From assembly GCF_000143415.4 (NCBI RefSeq), contig NW_003314283.1, positions 382,752 to 446,751 on the forward strand: 64,000 nt of DNA. Direction: 5' to 3'. A model generated the notes under the pieces. That model was given only the letters and a program-made list of their open reading frames with translations. It ran no database searches and was not told the origin of the DNA. The DNA is from Selaginella moellendorffii (taxonomy: Eukaryota > Streptophyta > Lycopodiopsida > Selaginellales > Selaginellaceae). This document shows positions 1 to 11,498 of the stretch, piece by piece (the stretch's first letter is position 1; every line of letters starts with the position of its first letter). The position numbers were made by a program, and so were the translations under genes.

Positions 1-400
1 CGGTCTTGGTCTCAGTCTCGGTCTTGACTTCGGACTCCATCTCGGGTCCATCTTAGACTCCATCTCGGACTCCATCTCGGGTCCATCTCGGGTCCATCTC
101 GGACTCCATCTTGAACTCCATCTTGGACTCCATCTCGTGTCCATCTCGGGTCCATCTCGGACTCCATCTCAGGTCCGTCTCAGACTCAATCTCAGATCCA
201 TCTCGGACTCCATCTCAGGTCCGTCTCGGACTCAATCTCAGATCCATCTCGGACTCCATCTCGGGTCCATCTCGGACTCCATCTCGGGTCCGTCTCGGAC
301 TCAATCTCGGATCCATCTCGGACTCCATCTCGGGTCCACCTCGGACTCCAACTCGGATCCATCTTGGACACCACTTCGGACTCCAACTCGGGTCCATCTC
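1..400. repeat. TCCATCTCGGAC minisatellite
   Basis: About 400 bp of imperfect direct repeats built from units such as TCCATCTCGGAC and TCCATCTCGGG. Related arrays sit in the LTRs at 55565-55709 plus 56274-56440, and at 61750-62020. The repeat gives long open frames on both strands, but the products are only reiterated Ser/Arg/Ile-rich peptides. Confidence 0.9.
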
Positions 401-633
401 AGATATTTCCACGTGTCATGTGTTAGTCCTTCTAGTCCCTTTTTGGAGCCTCGCTTATTGCTCGCTTTGTGCTCGTTCCTTGAGCACTTTGTTGGGAGTT
501 CCACTCCCGCTCTCGACCTTTCAAGTCAGAGCTTTTAGTCCAAATATGTTATGCTCGTTTGGTTTTCGCTTCGGCCACCACCACATGGCACTCTTCTAGC
601 TCCACTTTGGGGCCTAGGGATTTTGTGTCTCAC
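1..633 (-). mobile_element. partial LTR of a minisatellite-bearing LTR family
   Basis: This is the start of a long terminal repeat read on the minus strand. The block from about 400 to 633, rich in CCTTGAGCAC, GGGAGTTCCACTCCC and CCACATGGCAC, recurs at about 56440-56671 and 62020-62254, each time next to the same TCCATCTCGGAC-type minisatellite. The repeat ends at GTGTCTCAC and at once abuts Ty3/gypsy sequence, so this element was inserted into the gypsy copy at 634-3706. The rest of it lies beyond the window edge. No coding capacity is visible; the open frames here follow the repeat. Confidence 0.72.
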
Positions 634-3600
634 AAAAAGATCATTAGGATTCGTCCCTACAAAATAAAGAAGGATGTCTTCAAAGTGATATTGAAAATGT
701 AAATGCCAGAATGGCAAGTTATCAACAAGTGATATAAAATTCTAAAACCTATTTCAAATCCTTTAAATCCATGGCTCAAGCTTTTGAGCCTCGCAAACCT
801 CATCAAGAGAAGGTGGATCTTGCTCTGCACTTTATGGACACTGAACATCAAGTACAACAACCATTGACGGCACAGAATCCTCGTCTAGAAAATCCACAAA
901 TACTGGAACAATAAGTTCGTCAAAAACATGAGAAGAGAGTGGAGAAGGAAGAGGAGCTCGAGAAAGGGCATCAGCATCAGCCATGTGTGATGAACAACAT
1001 CAAAATCATATATGTGAAGCTTCAAAGCCCACTAAATAGTATGACCAACTAGGTTCTTCTGCTTTAATAATGAAGTAACAATAGTATGGTCACCTTCAAG
1101 TAACGTCTGAGAACTATGTAGATATGCATGAAATTTCTCGAAACCCCAGACTGTTGCTAAACACTCCTTTTCTGTCATGGAGTAGTTCACCTCCGCTGGT
1201 TGTAATGTACGGCTTATATATATATAATAAGATGGCACTGACCAAGCACACTTGGGCTATCTTGGATTAACACACCTTCAAGACCAATATCAGAAGCATC
1301 CATGCACAAAATAAAAGGTCGAGTGTAGTCAGGATATGCCAAAACCCGAAGAGTCGTTAATAGCTCTTTGAGATCCTCAAATGCCCACTCACAATCCGAA
1401 GACTAGATGAAAGATGATGTTGATGACTTCAGCAACGCTCGCAACAGTGTAGTGCAATCAGAAAAATGATCCACAAAACGACCGGGATACTGCATCTTGC
1501 CCAAGAAGCACTACACATTAGTCACACACTTTAGAGTAGGGAACTTTAGAATAGCCATAAGTTTGTCAAGATTAACTTGCAAACCCTCACAAGAAATACA
1601 ATACCCAAGATAAATTATATATTTAAACTCAAACACGCACTTCGACCACTTCAACTTTAAACCAATATCCCATAGCCAATTCAACACTTTACAAACATCA
1701 CGAATATGCTCCTCCCACAACCCCTTCAAGTGGATTAAGATATTATCAATGAAGTCAATAGTCACCTTTGGCATATTGCAAAGAACTTTATCCATCATCC
1801 ACTAGAAAGTTGCTAGAGCATTATTCAAACAAAATGACATCACCAAAAACTCGTACAAACTAAATAATGTATGAAAAGAAGTCTTAAGAATATCTTCTTT
1901 GGCCATCAGTAATTACCAGTACCTAAAAGCAAGATCTAGCTTTGTGAACCAATGACTTCGCCCCAAATGATCCAAGAAATCAATAGTGTGAGGAAAAGGG
2001 TACACATCCGAGATCGTCACTTCATTTAACAAACAATAATTGATGCAGAAATGAATACTCCCATTAGGCTTTAGCACAAGATGAGCTTCACATGCCCAAG
2101 GACTCCACAACTTCCAAATAACCCTTTTCTAACATCTTGACATTTACATATAAAACCTTGATCTCTTTGGGTGACCAATGACAAATAGGATCCTTGATTG
2201 AACCAGCATCCCTGATTGGAATCAGATAACGTATGGCCTTTTTGGCCCTAGATGATAGGTCAAATTCAAAGAGATCAGAATACTCCTTCATGAGCTAATC
2301 AACTGCTATAATACAAAGATTGTCAGAGGGATCGGAAAAGAGAAGATCATAACAAGATAGAAACATAGGAGGAAATAGTGGGGGGACAAAAGTAATGGAA
2401 GCAAAGGTAGAAGTAAAGAGACGAAGAGTTACAAAAGTGAGAAGAATGGATGAAATATGAGGAAGTATGAGACAAAGGGGAAAAGCCTCAAAGTCATACT
2501 TGGCATAATTGCGCTGCAACCAATCCATATTAAAGATGAGGTCAAAACCTTGACTATGCACCACTTGCAATGACTGCAACCCAAGCTCTAGATCGCCCAC
2601 ATGCACAACTAGGTCCGCCTCATCCCGTGCACATGCATGTGTACAGTCGTTGCCATAAAGAATGAAAATTGGTTCCACCGCACAACGCAAGTGTAAACGA
2701 CAACATGTGGCAATAGGTTGAGCAATAAAAGATAAACTCGAACTTATATCAACCAATATAGAGAGAATAATAGGAGACCTCTTATTATAAAAATGAGCTT
2801 AAAAAGTAAACACTGGATGAACTGATGTTGAGTGAACCCTTGATTATACTCCCAAAAGAAAAAAGAGGGGTCATTGGCTTATTCGCGCAAGGTCCCTTCG
2901 TTACTTGCGCAACTCCTCATTTCCCGGATGCATCTCAGTATCCAGACCTTCCACTACAGCAACACCAATAAGATGTTTTTCACGCCAAGGTCTCCACCTA
3001 GGAAATGGAGGTCACAAATCCGGAAAACACTGACAACGCCGATAAGTGTGACCAACTTCATCACATGCCCAACAATGAACTTCACAGCTATAACCATGTC
3101 CTTGCCTTTATCCTTGGACTTGAGCAACAACAGCATCAACCTCCATTGGAACAGGGCCATCACCCATAGGAAGTGGAGTGGAAGGACGTGCAGTGAGAAG
3201 TGGAAGAGGTGACGTCTTATAATGTTGTGCCAAGCAAAGAACATCATCAAGGGTGGCTAGAGCAAGTGCATGCACAAGTTCAACAAAATCTTGATAAAGT
3301 GTTAGCCATAATATTCCTAGTTTGATTTGCTTCAACATATTTGGCTTTGCACGAAGCAAGAGGCTTCGGAAATGAATGCCAAATTGCATCACTGACTCAG
3401 ATGGCTCTCGATGAAGATAATACAATTGCTAAGGCATCGTCACAATCATTAGCATGTCCAAATGCACGTTTGAAGACGTCCAAAAGAACATTCCAATCCC
3501 CACGAATGGTTGTACTCAAACCATTGTACCACTGCAGCATCGTCCCTTGAAAACATATGGGAAACTCACATAAATGTTAAACATCATCCCAAGAATGATA

Positions 3601-3706
3601 TGTGGTAATTACCATGAAGTGATCGAATCAATAGTACACATCATTCATAGGATTCCACGAAAGAACTCCGACTTAACGCGAGGATTGGCACCAAGAGCAA
3701 AAGGAG
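634..3706 (-). mobile_element. degenerate Ty3/gypsy element, gag to RNase H
   Basis: Reading the minus strand from 3706 to 634 follows the gag, protease, reverse transcriptase and RNase H order of the younger element at 49465-54446. Recognisable pieces include gag (3425-3108), the protease flap region (2756-2295), RT (2291-1511) and RNase H (1238-1032, with ISRTLQPAE and TEKECLA). Many stops and frameshifts break every frame. Homology stops at 634, where another LTR element begins. The 5' end continues at 6208-6702 beyond a nested insertion. It is an old, inactive copy. Confidence 0.9.
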
Positions 3707-3797
3707 CTATATGTAGCACACGTGGTTTTGACCCTTTATCTTATGGTGATTTACCATAGGATAACACCACAAAGCGGAACCTAAACCCTCTTTGTGC

Positions 3798-3830
3798 CAC
3801 GTGACAGATGCCACGTGTCCATGCCACGTG
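3798..3830. promoter_or_regulatory. three closely spaced CACGTG G-boxes
   Basis: Palindromic CACGTG occurs at 3798-3803, 3812-3817 and 3825-3830, spaced 14 and 13 bp apart. In plants this core is bound by bZIP and bHLH factors. It lies inside the nested retroelement, where LTR-borne promoter elements are plausible. Activity is inferred only. Confidence 0.4.
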
Positions 3831-4254
3831 TCCATAGGAACCCGAGGTTCAGGGCCTTGGGCCACTGAACGAAGGAACGGTGCCAAACTCCCAAGCATGA
3901 AGCCAAAGAGTGATGGAACCGAACCACGGAGCAACTCCCAAGCATACAGCCCAAGAAGTGAAGGGACAGGAGCCCGGAGCGACTTGGAACAGTCCTGGAG
4001 CAACCAGCATCCCAATGCCAAGACCAGCACACAAAACGGAGCCAAACAGAGTCTGGCGCTATTTCGGCATACCGGTGGCCTAATGCGAGGATATGGGTAC
4101 TCCACCAGCTAGCATGGAATAGAACTTGGGCTTAGACCCAAGCCGGATGCAGAACAAGGACAGGCACGCAAGCGGGAGCTAGACTATGCCTCAGGTTGGT
4201 CAGCCATGCCCGACCTACCCACTATCCCTACTATACATTTGGAACCCCCCACAG

Positions 4255-4274
4255 CCCCCCCCCCCCCCCCCCCC
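4255..4274. repeat. poly-C tract
   Basis: A run of 20 C, polyG on the element's coding strand. It lies beside CGCTTTGGGCTTTCACC, a string also found near the C-run at about 61690 in the long LTR, so the two regions may share ancestry or a polypurine-tract function. Confidence 0.6.
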
Positions 4275-4416
4275 TTGAGGAACACACGCTTTGGGCTTTC
4301 ACCCCAAGCCTCCTTTAGTATCAGGAGTTAGTCTCTGGGACAAGCTCGAAACTTACTAAATATGGAATGGCGTTAGATTGCGAATTTGGACACGGGACGA
4401 ACACCATTGTGTTCAG

Positions 4417-5793
4417 ACCGATCTCTACATTCCGTAAATATGCCAAATGAGCAAATCTGGACACTTTCCATAAATAGTAGTTGGGACCGAAATGAGACTA
4501 ACACAAAGGGCATGATAGCGAGGGTGTTTGGCAGACACGGTAAGCTATCATTTGGCGATATTGAGGGACCAACTGTAGCGCACCTTATCTCTCTCCCCTT
4601 AAGCCAACTGGAAAAGGGGCAATTGCTTGATAAAAGAGCCTTTAGTGGCTATTTTATCCCCATTTATCCCCCAAGGTTCCAAGGATCCACGGTGACAGTA
4701 TATCCAAATCTCATCCTATGATCACATGCATTACACTCACCCCCCTACTGAGCCAAGGGGACCGATCTCTACATTCCGTAAATATGCCAAATGAGCAAAT
4801 CTGGACACTTTCCATAAATAGTAGTTGGGACCGAAATGAGACTAACACAAAGGGCATGATAGCGAGGGTGTTTGGCAAACACGGTAAGCTATCATTTGGC
4901 GATATTGAGGGACCAACTGTAGCGCACCTTATCTCTCTCCCCTTAAGCCAACTGGAAAAGGGGCAATTGCTTGATAAGAGAGCCCTTAGTGGCTATTTTA
5001 TCCCCATTTATCCCCTAAGGTTCCAAGGATCCACGGTGACAGTATATCCAAATCTCATCCTATGATCACATGCATTACACTCACCCCCCTACTGAGCCAA
5101 GGGGACCAATCTCTACATTCCGTAAATATGCCAAATGAGCAAATCTGGACACTTTCCATAAATAGTAGTTGGGACCGAAATGAGACTAACACAAAGGGCA
5201 TGATAGCGAGGGTGTTTGGCAGACACGGTAAGCTATCATTTGGCGATATTGAGGGACCAACTGTAGCGCACCTTATCTCTCTCCCCTCAAGCCAACTGGA
5301 AAAGGGGCAATTGCTTAATAAGAGAGCCCTTAGTGGCTATTTTATCCCCATTTATCCCCCAAGGTTCCAAGGATCCACGGTGACAGTATATCCAAATCTC
5401 ATCCTATGATCACATGCATTACACTCACCCCCCTACTGAGCCAAGGGGACCGATCTCTACATTCCGTAAATATGCCAAATGAGCAAATCTGGACACTTTC
5501 CATAAATAGTAGTTGGGACCGAAATGAGACTAACACAAAGGGCATGATAGCGAGGGTGTTTGGCAAACACGGTAAGCTATCATTTGGCGATATTGAGGGA
5601 CCAACTGTAGCGCACCTTATCTCTCTCCCCTTAAGCCAACTGGAAAAGGGGCAATTGCTTGATAAGAGAGCCCTTAGTGGCTATTTTATCCCCATTTATC
5701 CCCCAAGGTTCCAAGGATCCACGGTGACAGTATATCCAAATCTCATCCTATGATCACATGCATTACACTCACCCCCCTACTGAGCCAAGGGGA
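4417..5793 (-). repeat. tandem array of four 344-bp LTR-plus-spacer units
   Basis: Four units start at 4417, 4761, 5105 and 5449, exactly 344 bp apart and almost identical. Each unit contains a 162-bp segment (4574-4735, 4918-5079, 5262-5423, 5606-5767) of the same length as, and closely similar to, the LTR at 6041-6202, plus a 182-bp spacer. On the minus strand each LTR is preceded by a purine run, GGGGGGTGAG, as expected for a polypurine tract. The chain LTR-spacer-LTR is the form of a tandemly arrayed TRIM element. Each unit also carries a 115-codon open frame whose stop overlaps the next ATG (ATGA); I treat these frames as chance. Confidence 0.85.
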
Positions 5794-6040
5794 ACCAGCA
5801 CCTTCATTTCCGCACTCAATCTACCAATCCTTCCATTGTGTAGACCAGCTATTCAGCTATTATTATGAATAGCAATGGATACCTTCGTCCGTGGATACTC
5901 CACACAAGAGGAAGGATGTACGCATGGATGCCCAATACGTACGATTTCAAATTTAGGGGTTTTGCTCAAGGGTATATTATACTTTTAAGTAGCCACTAAT
6001 CAATGGGAATTGAACCCGTGTCATTTTCTCTGATACCAAC

Positions 6041-6202
6041 TGTAACACACCTTATCTCTCTCCCCTTAAGCCAACTAGAAAAGGGGCAATTGCTTGATGA
6101 GAGAGCCCTTAGTGGCTATTTTATCCCCATTTATCCCCCAAGGTTCCAAGGATCCACGGTGACAGTATATCTAAATCTCATCCCATGATCACATACGCTA
6201 CA
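6041..6202 (-). repeat. 162-bp LTR with adjacent tRNA-iMet primer-binding site
   Basis: This is the fifth copy of the LTR, TGTAAC...GCTACA. Two bases beyond it, the minus strand of 6028-6038 reads TGGTATCAGAG, the standard plant primer site complementary to initiator tRNA-Met. This fixes the element's orientation as minus and marks this copy as its 5' LTR. Confidence 0.85.
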
Positions 6203-6207
6203 CTATA

Positions 6208-6702
6208 CCACATGCTATGAATGCCGCCATCAATTGAGTTTAGTTGTTCAATTGCAATCTCATGGCATCAAGCAATTGCACCAATTGCTACTCCAGAGTC
6301 AAAGGAGAAGACTACTACTCTACCATGAAGATGAATGAAAAGGAAAGAGCAAAAGAAGAGAAATGAGAAAAAACTAAAAGGAAAGGGAGATCTAGACAAT
6401 GGAAAAGTTAAATTTTGAAAGGAAAGAACAAAAGAAATGAAATGAAAAAAACTAAATCTAAATGATACAAAAGCTAAATCTAAACTAAAATTCTAAATCC
6501 ACAAAGACAATGAAAAGTGCCCTTCACCTCCACCAATGTGAGTGTATAGAATATCGAAAGGGAATATAGAAAATGTGCATATCAATTAATTCAAAAACCC
6601 TAATTTATATACATGAGTGAATGGTCCAGATTGAAACTAATTCAATGTTACCAAAATCCCATTATGCTAATATTAGTATATGGCATTGTATTAGACCTCA
6701 CA
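6208..6702 (-). mobile_element. 5' end (LTR, leader, gag start) of the degenerate gypsy copy
   Basis: On the minus strand this gives the LTR (6537-6702, opening TGTGAGGTC and closing CACTCACA), the T-rich leader and the first ~40 codons of gag, all collinear with 49465-49990 of the younger element. It is the missing 5' part of the copy at 634-3706. The LTR is clearly more diverged than the pair at 49465 and 54273, so the copy is older. Confidence 0.88.
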
Positions 6703-6827
6703 GTTTGTAATTTATAAATACAAGATTAATTTAATTGCTTATCAACTACTAAATGATAGAATAACTAAAAAGGGTTTAAGAAAGTTTATAAATTATAATA
6801 TTAATTTAATGAATAACATTAATTAAT

Positions 6828-6862
6828 TCCCATTACCGGGATTTGAACCTGGGTCGCCTGGG
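6828..6862 (-). pseudogene. 3' fragment of tRNA-Glu
   Basis: On the minus strand this matches the 3' anticodon-stem side, T arm and acceptor 3' strand of the tRNA-Glu at 22267-22339, then breaks off at CCCAGG. The sequence beyond joins directly to the leader of the Fic gene. It marks the left edge of duplicated cassette A. Confidence 0.75.
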
Positions 6863-6942
6863 TTATCGGCCGTTCAAAAAGGTTGATTACAGTTTATAAA
6901 CACAGATCCTTTTCCTATCAATAGGGTTTACTGCCGGGAATC

Positions 6943-8192
6943 ATGTGGTCGCTAGAGCCCAGCTTCTTCGATGAGCATGGAGCGCTTGTAAGTGATCTTC
7001 CAGCGCTAGATCCAGAGGATGCAGCTGCATGGCTCTCCGCTTCCACCACTTTCTCGACGTTGAGCATCACGGCAACGGTGAAGGGTGTTGCGTTGCAATC
7101 AGTGAATGCTGCAAACCGCTATGCGCTGGTGCACAGGTTGGAACAGAAGTATCCCGGCTGGATGCTGCTCAAAGTGGTGCTTGCGGAGGTGCACTATCTT
7201 CTGTTTGACAAAGCTGGGGCGCAGCAGCGGCTGCTCGATGTCCAAGATGCCATAGGGCGTGGTAAGGATGAGCAGCTGGACAGGGCCGTGCTGGAGCTTT
7301 CCAAGCTTATCCAGGAGGAGGACGATGGAGATGAAGATGACGAAGAGGCGGAGGTGGAAGAAGGCATGCAAGTCACTTCCTATGTGCGACCTCAACCTTT
7401 CTCGTCTGTTCCGTGTTCGTGGAGTGCGGAGGAGATTCGGCACAAGTGGCAGACAAGAACAGAAGTTGATCTTGCTGAGTTTGGCCGCTACGCAGCCATC
7501 ACCACAAACGTCCTGGAAGGAGTGTTTTCGCTTGAGGGTCGCAGCTTGTCGCGGCTGGTCAAGCGTGGATTCGACCTTGACTCGATCGAGGGTGTTCCTG
7601 CCACCAGTCGCATCAAGAGGAAGGCCAAGATCGTGGAAATCCTGGAGAACACACAGTCCTGCTTCGAATACCTCATGAAGAAACCTCATGCATTCTACCC
7701 CACAAGAGACTTATGGAGGAAAACAATCTCAACCACGAGGTTGACAATGGTCGGTTTTATGCTTGTTTCGTGCCTTGCGGCAGCTACCGCCGAGTTCCAT
7801 GCTATACAACCAATGGCAACTTGGAAACTCGATTTTGTCCTTGGAGGCAGATCCCTACGGAGATGCAGTGGTTCTTTGAAGAGGCTCGGCAAGCAATGTC
7901 CGACGACTCTGCTGATCCATTCTTGGTATCGGCCTGGCTACACATCGCGTTTCTCAGCATTCACCCCTTTGCTGATGGTAATGGTCGGGTGGGCCGAATG
8001 ATTTCCTCTCTTCCACTTGTCAAGGCAGGGCTCCCCCCTGTTGTGGTATCTTTCGAGCGGGAGCGGAAGAAGAAGTACTTCGCTGCACTGATAGAAGCTC
8101 GTAAGTCGGGTGATCTAGTACTGCTGGCTTCGTTTCTGAAGGAAGAGGTTGAGCTAGCAATCATTCACATCTCCAATTTGGATGATGCCTGA
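6943..8192 (+). pseudogene. Fic-domain protein, copy A, frameshifted
   Basis: This is a paralogue of the intact Fic gene at 22462-23772. It starts at the same ATG (MWSLEPSFF) and keeps the inhibitory-helix motif TNVLEG. At about 7682 a 40-bp stretch present in copy B is replaced by 21 bp, a net change of 19 bases that shifts the frame. The first frame runs on to 8001 without a Fic core. The HPFADGNGRVGR motif (from 7962) is open only in a different frame that ends at 8192. As read, the protein would lose its catalytic core. Splicing could in theory bypass the break, but I see no convincing intron. It is probably a pseudogene. Confidence 0.82.
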
Positions 8193-8518
8193 TCTTTGTC
8201 TTGAATTCGTAATTTCCTATTAAGCAATTTCTGGTTGTCAAGCTGAATTTCTAATGGAAAACTCTTCTTGCGTTGTGAAAAAAAATATCTCTCTCGTTTT
8301 TCTAGTTGGTTGGCATCAGTAAACGAGTTTCTTTGCAGATTGCAAGAGTCGAGTCTTGTTTCTTCTCAGGCATCATCCCCGATCCATAGGAAGTGCCTGC
8401 TTGCTCCCACAACTCACGTTGCCACTGCCAGTTCAGCACTCATGTGGGCAGCTGGAGTTGCACAAGTCTGGATGCTTTGCTGCAAGGTAGGAGGGATTTT
8501 GACCAATGTCATCAAGGT

Positions 8519-8646
8519 AAAGTATGGTAATTTAAATAATAATAAAGGTGTGGAAGCATTAGCAATGAGTTGTAGGATTTGACAATTATAAAACAACTAA
8601 GCAAAAGTTGCAAAATAATTGATTGAATTGGTAAAAATTAATTATC
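8519..8646. repeat. AT-rich insert specific to cassette A
   Basis: Cassette A has about 128 AT-rich bases between CATCAAGG and TCTGTAAACACTTGG, where cassette B (around 24080) joins these two strings directly. No clear inverted repeats or target duplication are seen. It could be a small MITE or filler DNA. Confidence 0.5.
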
Positions 8647-8793
8647 TGTAAACACTTGGTAGTGACCTAAGATTGATGCAAGGTTGCATTGTGTAACAAC
8701 AACACACTTGGGAGATTTCATAGTGCATGGCTCTAGAGCTGGATCTCACACTTTGCAATAGCAATGCAAAAGTTTCAATTCAAGTATTTTTTA

Positions 8794-8846
8794 TGGCGTG
8801 CAATTCATAAAAGGGTGAGTGTTACTGTGGTAGATTTCACTCACAA
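8794..8846 (+). repeat. left terminal inverted repeat
   Basis: Starts TGGCGTGCAATTC and pairs with the complement of 17278-17330, with about 80% identity. The first 24 bases differ at only one position. Confidence 0.82.
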
Positions 8847-9263
8847 TACAGTGTCCATGTGGCAGTTTTTTATTGGTTCGGCATTAAATGTCATTTGGAT
8901 GCCTCATGGATGCCCCATGGATGCTGGCCGATGGGTCAATGATGTCCCCATAATATGAACAATGTGTTACACATAGATGCCACATATCATCAAGTTTGAC
9001 CCCATGACATGGGGATTCATCAAGTCATAGGGTTTAGGAGATGCTTCCTTGCCTTAGCGCCTTGCTTTAGTGCTCTGTTATTCGGCATATTTCTTGGTAG
9101 CAAATGTGGAAGGTAATTTGGTTTGCTAGTGAGTGGTTTGAAATGTTTTTGTGGGTAGTGTTGGAAGTGGCTTTGATTTACTACTTGATTGTTCTTTATG
9201 GACTTTCAAGTTCCTACCATGAATATAGTTCCCTCCCTAGTTTACTTCAAATTTGTGTCACTA

Positions 9264-10947
9264 AAACTTTTTCTTCCAGGTTTACTAGAAGACGTGGAGG
9301 AAGATGAAGTGGATGGCCTTCCATCCAATTTTAGTGATTCGAATTGTGGTTCCAGTATGGATAGTGACAACGATGCTCTCCCAAAGGTTTGTTTAGTTTC
9401 CAGCCTCCTAGATTCATGATTTGCACATTTCTAGGCCTTCTATAATTTTTTGCAATCAAGGGGATTCGGTAGTCCAGCTGCATTTGGCACTTGGATGCAC
9501 ATGAAGATCCTCGAGACTAAGACTACTATTTACCTCGCATGCTATCTTAGAATTTCCAAGCCAACATTGTACAAATACATGCAGCTTGTCGATCTAAATT
9601 GGAGAGGTGTATATTATAGAGTACCACCTGAAGAGGTACTTCATCACGTTCAAACTAACAATGCTATGAATCGAGGTGGCACAAACTGAGGGATTATCAA
9701 TTCTCGATCTAGTTGTCGAACTGGAGGATACCGATTTAGCCGACACCAAATTTGTGAGGCCTTAGCCACTCACGATCCAAGTAGGCTGGAACAGAGGCAC
9801 ATGACAAGGATTCGACGACGGATTTATAGGAATGAGGAGGCTTATGCACTTTGCTATATGGATTGTGAGTATTCTTTCATTTCTGTTTTTTTGTCAGCAC
9901 ATGTGGTAATATGTTTATTGTAGCATATTGCAAGTTTGTAAGCTATGGTTTCTATGTACATGCCATTATTTGCGGGGCAACTCATTATATTGTAGCTTGC
10001 AAGCTAGCTACCTCCAAAGAATCCCATACAATATTTAACATATATGCGTAGACTGTTCGTCGATTTGGAAGGCCCAAGCACATCCGGAGCGACAATGCTC
10101 CAGAGCACAATGAGGTTGAGAGGGACATGATCCGCTGTTGGGGTCCTGCAGCTAGGAGCTTCATACGTGGGATATCAACATGTAACCAGGTATTCACAGC
10201 GTTAGAGTTTTTCCAAATAAGGACTCATAAGACTAAATCAAATTTGTTTTACAGCGTATAGAGCATTTGTGGAGAGAGCTCTTTGAGCGCGTGGTGTGGT
10301 TTTATAAGCACCTTTTTGAGTCCATGGAAGATATAGGAATTCTCGATGTATCTAATCCATGGCACAACCAGAGTCTACGTTGTGTCTTTGCTCCGTACCT
10401 CAAGAAGGATATTTCACACTGAGTTGCAACCTCCATGAGGTCCGTCCGTATCGATGTGGTGATTACTTCAAACCATCTCATGTTCCTGCAAACTTATTTC
10501 AACCGATGGAACGAGAGCTTGGGTAACAATTTTGGTAATGTTATAGAATTCCTAATAAAATGTGCTTTTGTAGGATTATGCCGAGTGTTGGTGGAAAAGA
10601 TATTGAAAACCTTCCCGGACCATTTCTCTTTAATGTCGAAGGTGCAACTTTGTCAGAGGTAATCTTTAGAGCAAGAATACAATAATTTCTTTAAATCTAT
10701 TTTGTTGTGCTTGGCTACCTTACAGGCTCTTGGCACTGTTCGAAACCAGGCATTTTTGATGCATCGGGAGGGACTCAACTTAGACAAGCAATATCTACTT
10801 CATTTGGATCTAACAATGGAGTGTGCAATGGCTGATGTTGCGGGTGTAGATCTACCACTTTACATCGAGAGTGCCTTGCCTACAGCAACACCAGTGAAGC
10901 GACAAGCTTTGGAAAAATTATACTTGGCCATACTCGGAGAAAATTGA
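9264..10947 (+). pseudogene. DDE integrase-like transposase (decayed)
   Basis: Spliced reading gives an N-terminal helix-turn-helix-like part (ISKPTLYKYM near 9550-9585) and a retroviral-integrase-fold core. The first Asp lies in YMDS, ending at the splice donor near 9866. The second is in IRSDNAPEH (about 10075-10100). The Glu is in NQRIEHLW, reached after removing the 65-bp intron 10190-10254, 34 residues after the second Asp. The family resembles eukaryotic integrase-core transposases with an NQRIERLWRD signature; the name is recalled, not searched. In-frame stops at about 9687 and 10040, and one near 10420, indicate decay. A C-terminal exon runs to 10947. Confidence 0.68.
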
Positions 10948-11498
10948 GTGTTCTTTAGTGTACATTTCAAATTAAAATTAAAATTCTGATTTGTTCAATT
11001 TTAGGGTTCCCACGTTTGGGATTAGGGTTTTCACCAAGTCCCACCCATATTAATTGTGCCTTCAACACGGGGCGATTTCATTTTATGACATGATTTTGTC
11101 AATGGTTCATTCGTTCTTCCAATCGATTTGTGTCATCTAACCGGAGGCAAGGCTTCTAGTGCACACTCCCCCGATCACAAGATCACCGCCCAAGCGAGAG
11201 CGCCACAGCTGTGATGGTGGGTAACTTCTCCTCGATCAGGTTTGCATAACTAATCCTTTGTGGTTTCTAGGCTAGAAGCAAGAATGCCGCACGCCTCAAC
11301 AGCAGTAGACACTATGCAGGAAACACCTCGCGAGCACGCAGCCAAGCACTCGATGTTCCGCAATTGGTACAGCCAACAGTCCCGTGAGACACACGCCAGC
11401 CACTTGATTTTCTAAGCTCCACAGCAGGGACATCAACTCCAACAGCATCCCATCCACAGCTCCTGACTGCATTTGAGCAAGCAGAGCGCCGCCTAACA

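Larger units (their letters stand above)
3712..6202 (-). mobile_element. nested LTR/TRIM-like insertion with 5-bp target duplication
   Basis: The insertion splits the gag region of the old gypsy copy. Both sides carry CTATA (3707-3711 and 6203-6207), and the ends are TGTAGC...GCTACA. Removing the insertion and one CTATA restores collinearity with gag of the element at 49872. On the minus strand the right end is a 162-bp LTR followed by a tRNA-iMet primer site, then a tandem array of the same LTR. The left 705 bp (3712-4416) match the LTR only in the last ~10 bases, so the far end is either a diverged or replaced LTR, or a composite. Confidence 0.8.

Noticed and set aside
111-599. 162-codon ORF and several shadows in the TCCATCTCGG repeat
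   Set aside because: Open frames arise from a stop-free minisatellite and recur on both strands.
4386-5753. Chain of 115-codon ORFs linked by ATGA, looking like a translationally coupled multigene array
   Set aside because: The period (344 bp) is not a multiple of three, the ORFs lie antisense to an LTR array with purine tracts and a primer site, and the peptides show no domain.
4417-5793. CRISPR-like regular repeats
   Set aside because: Units are long, nearly identical and contiguous, with no unique spacers; the genome is plant nuclear.
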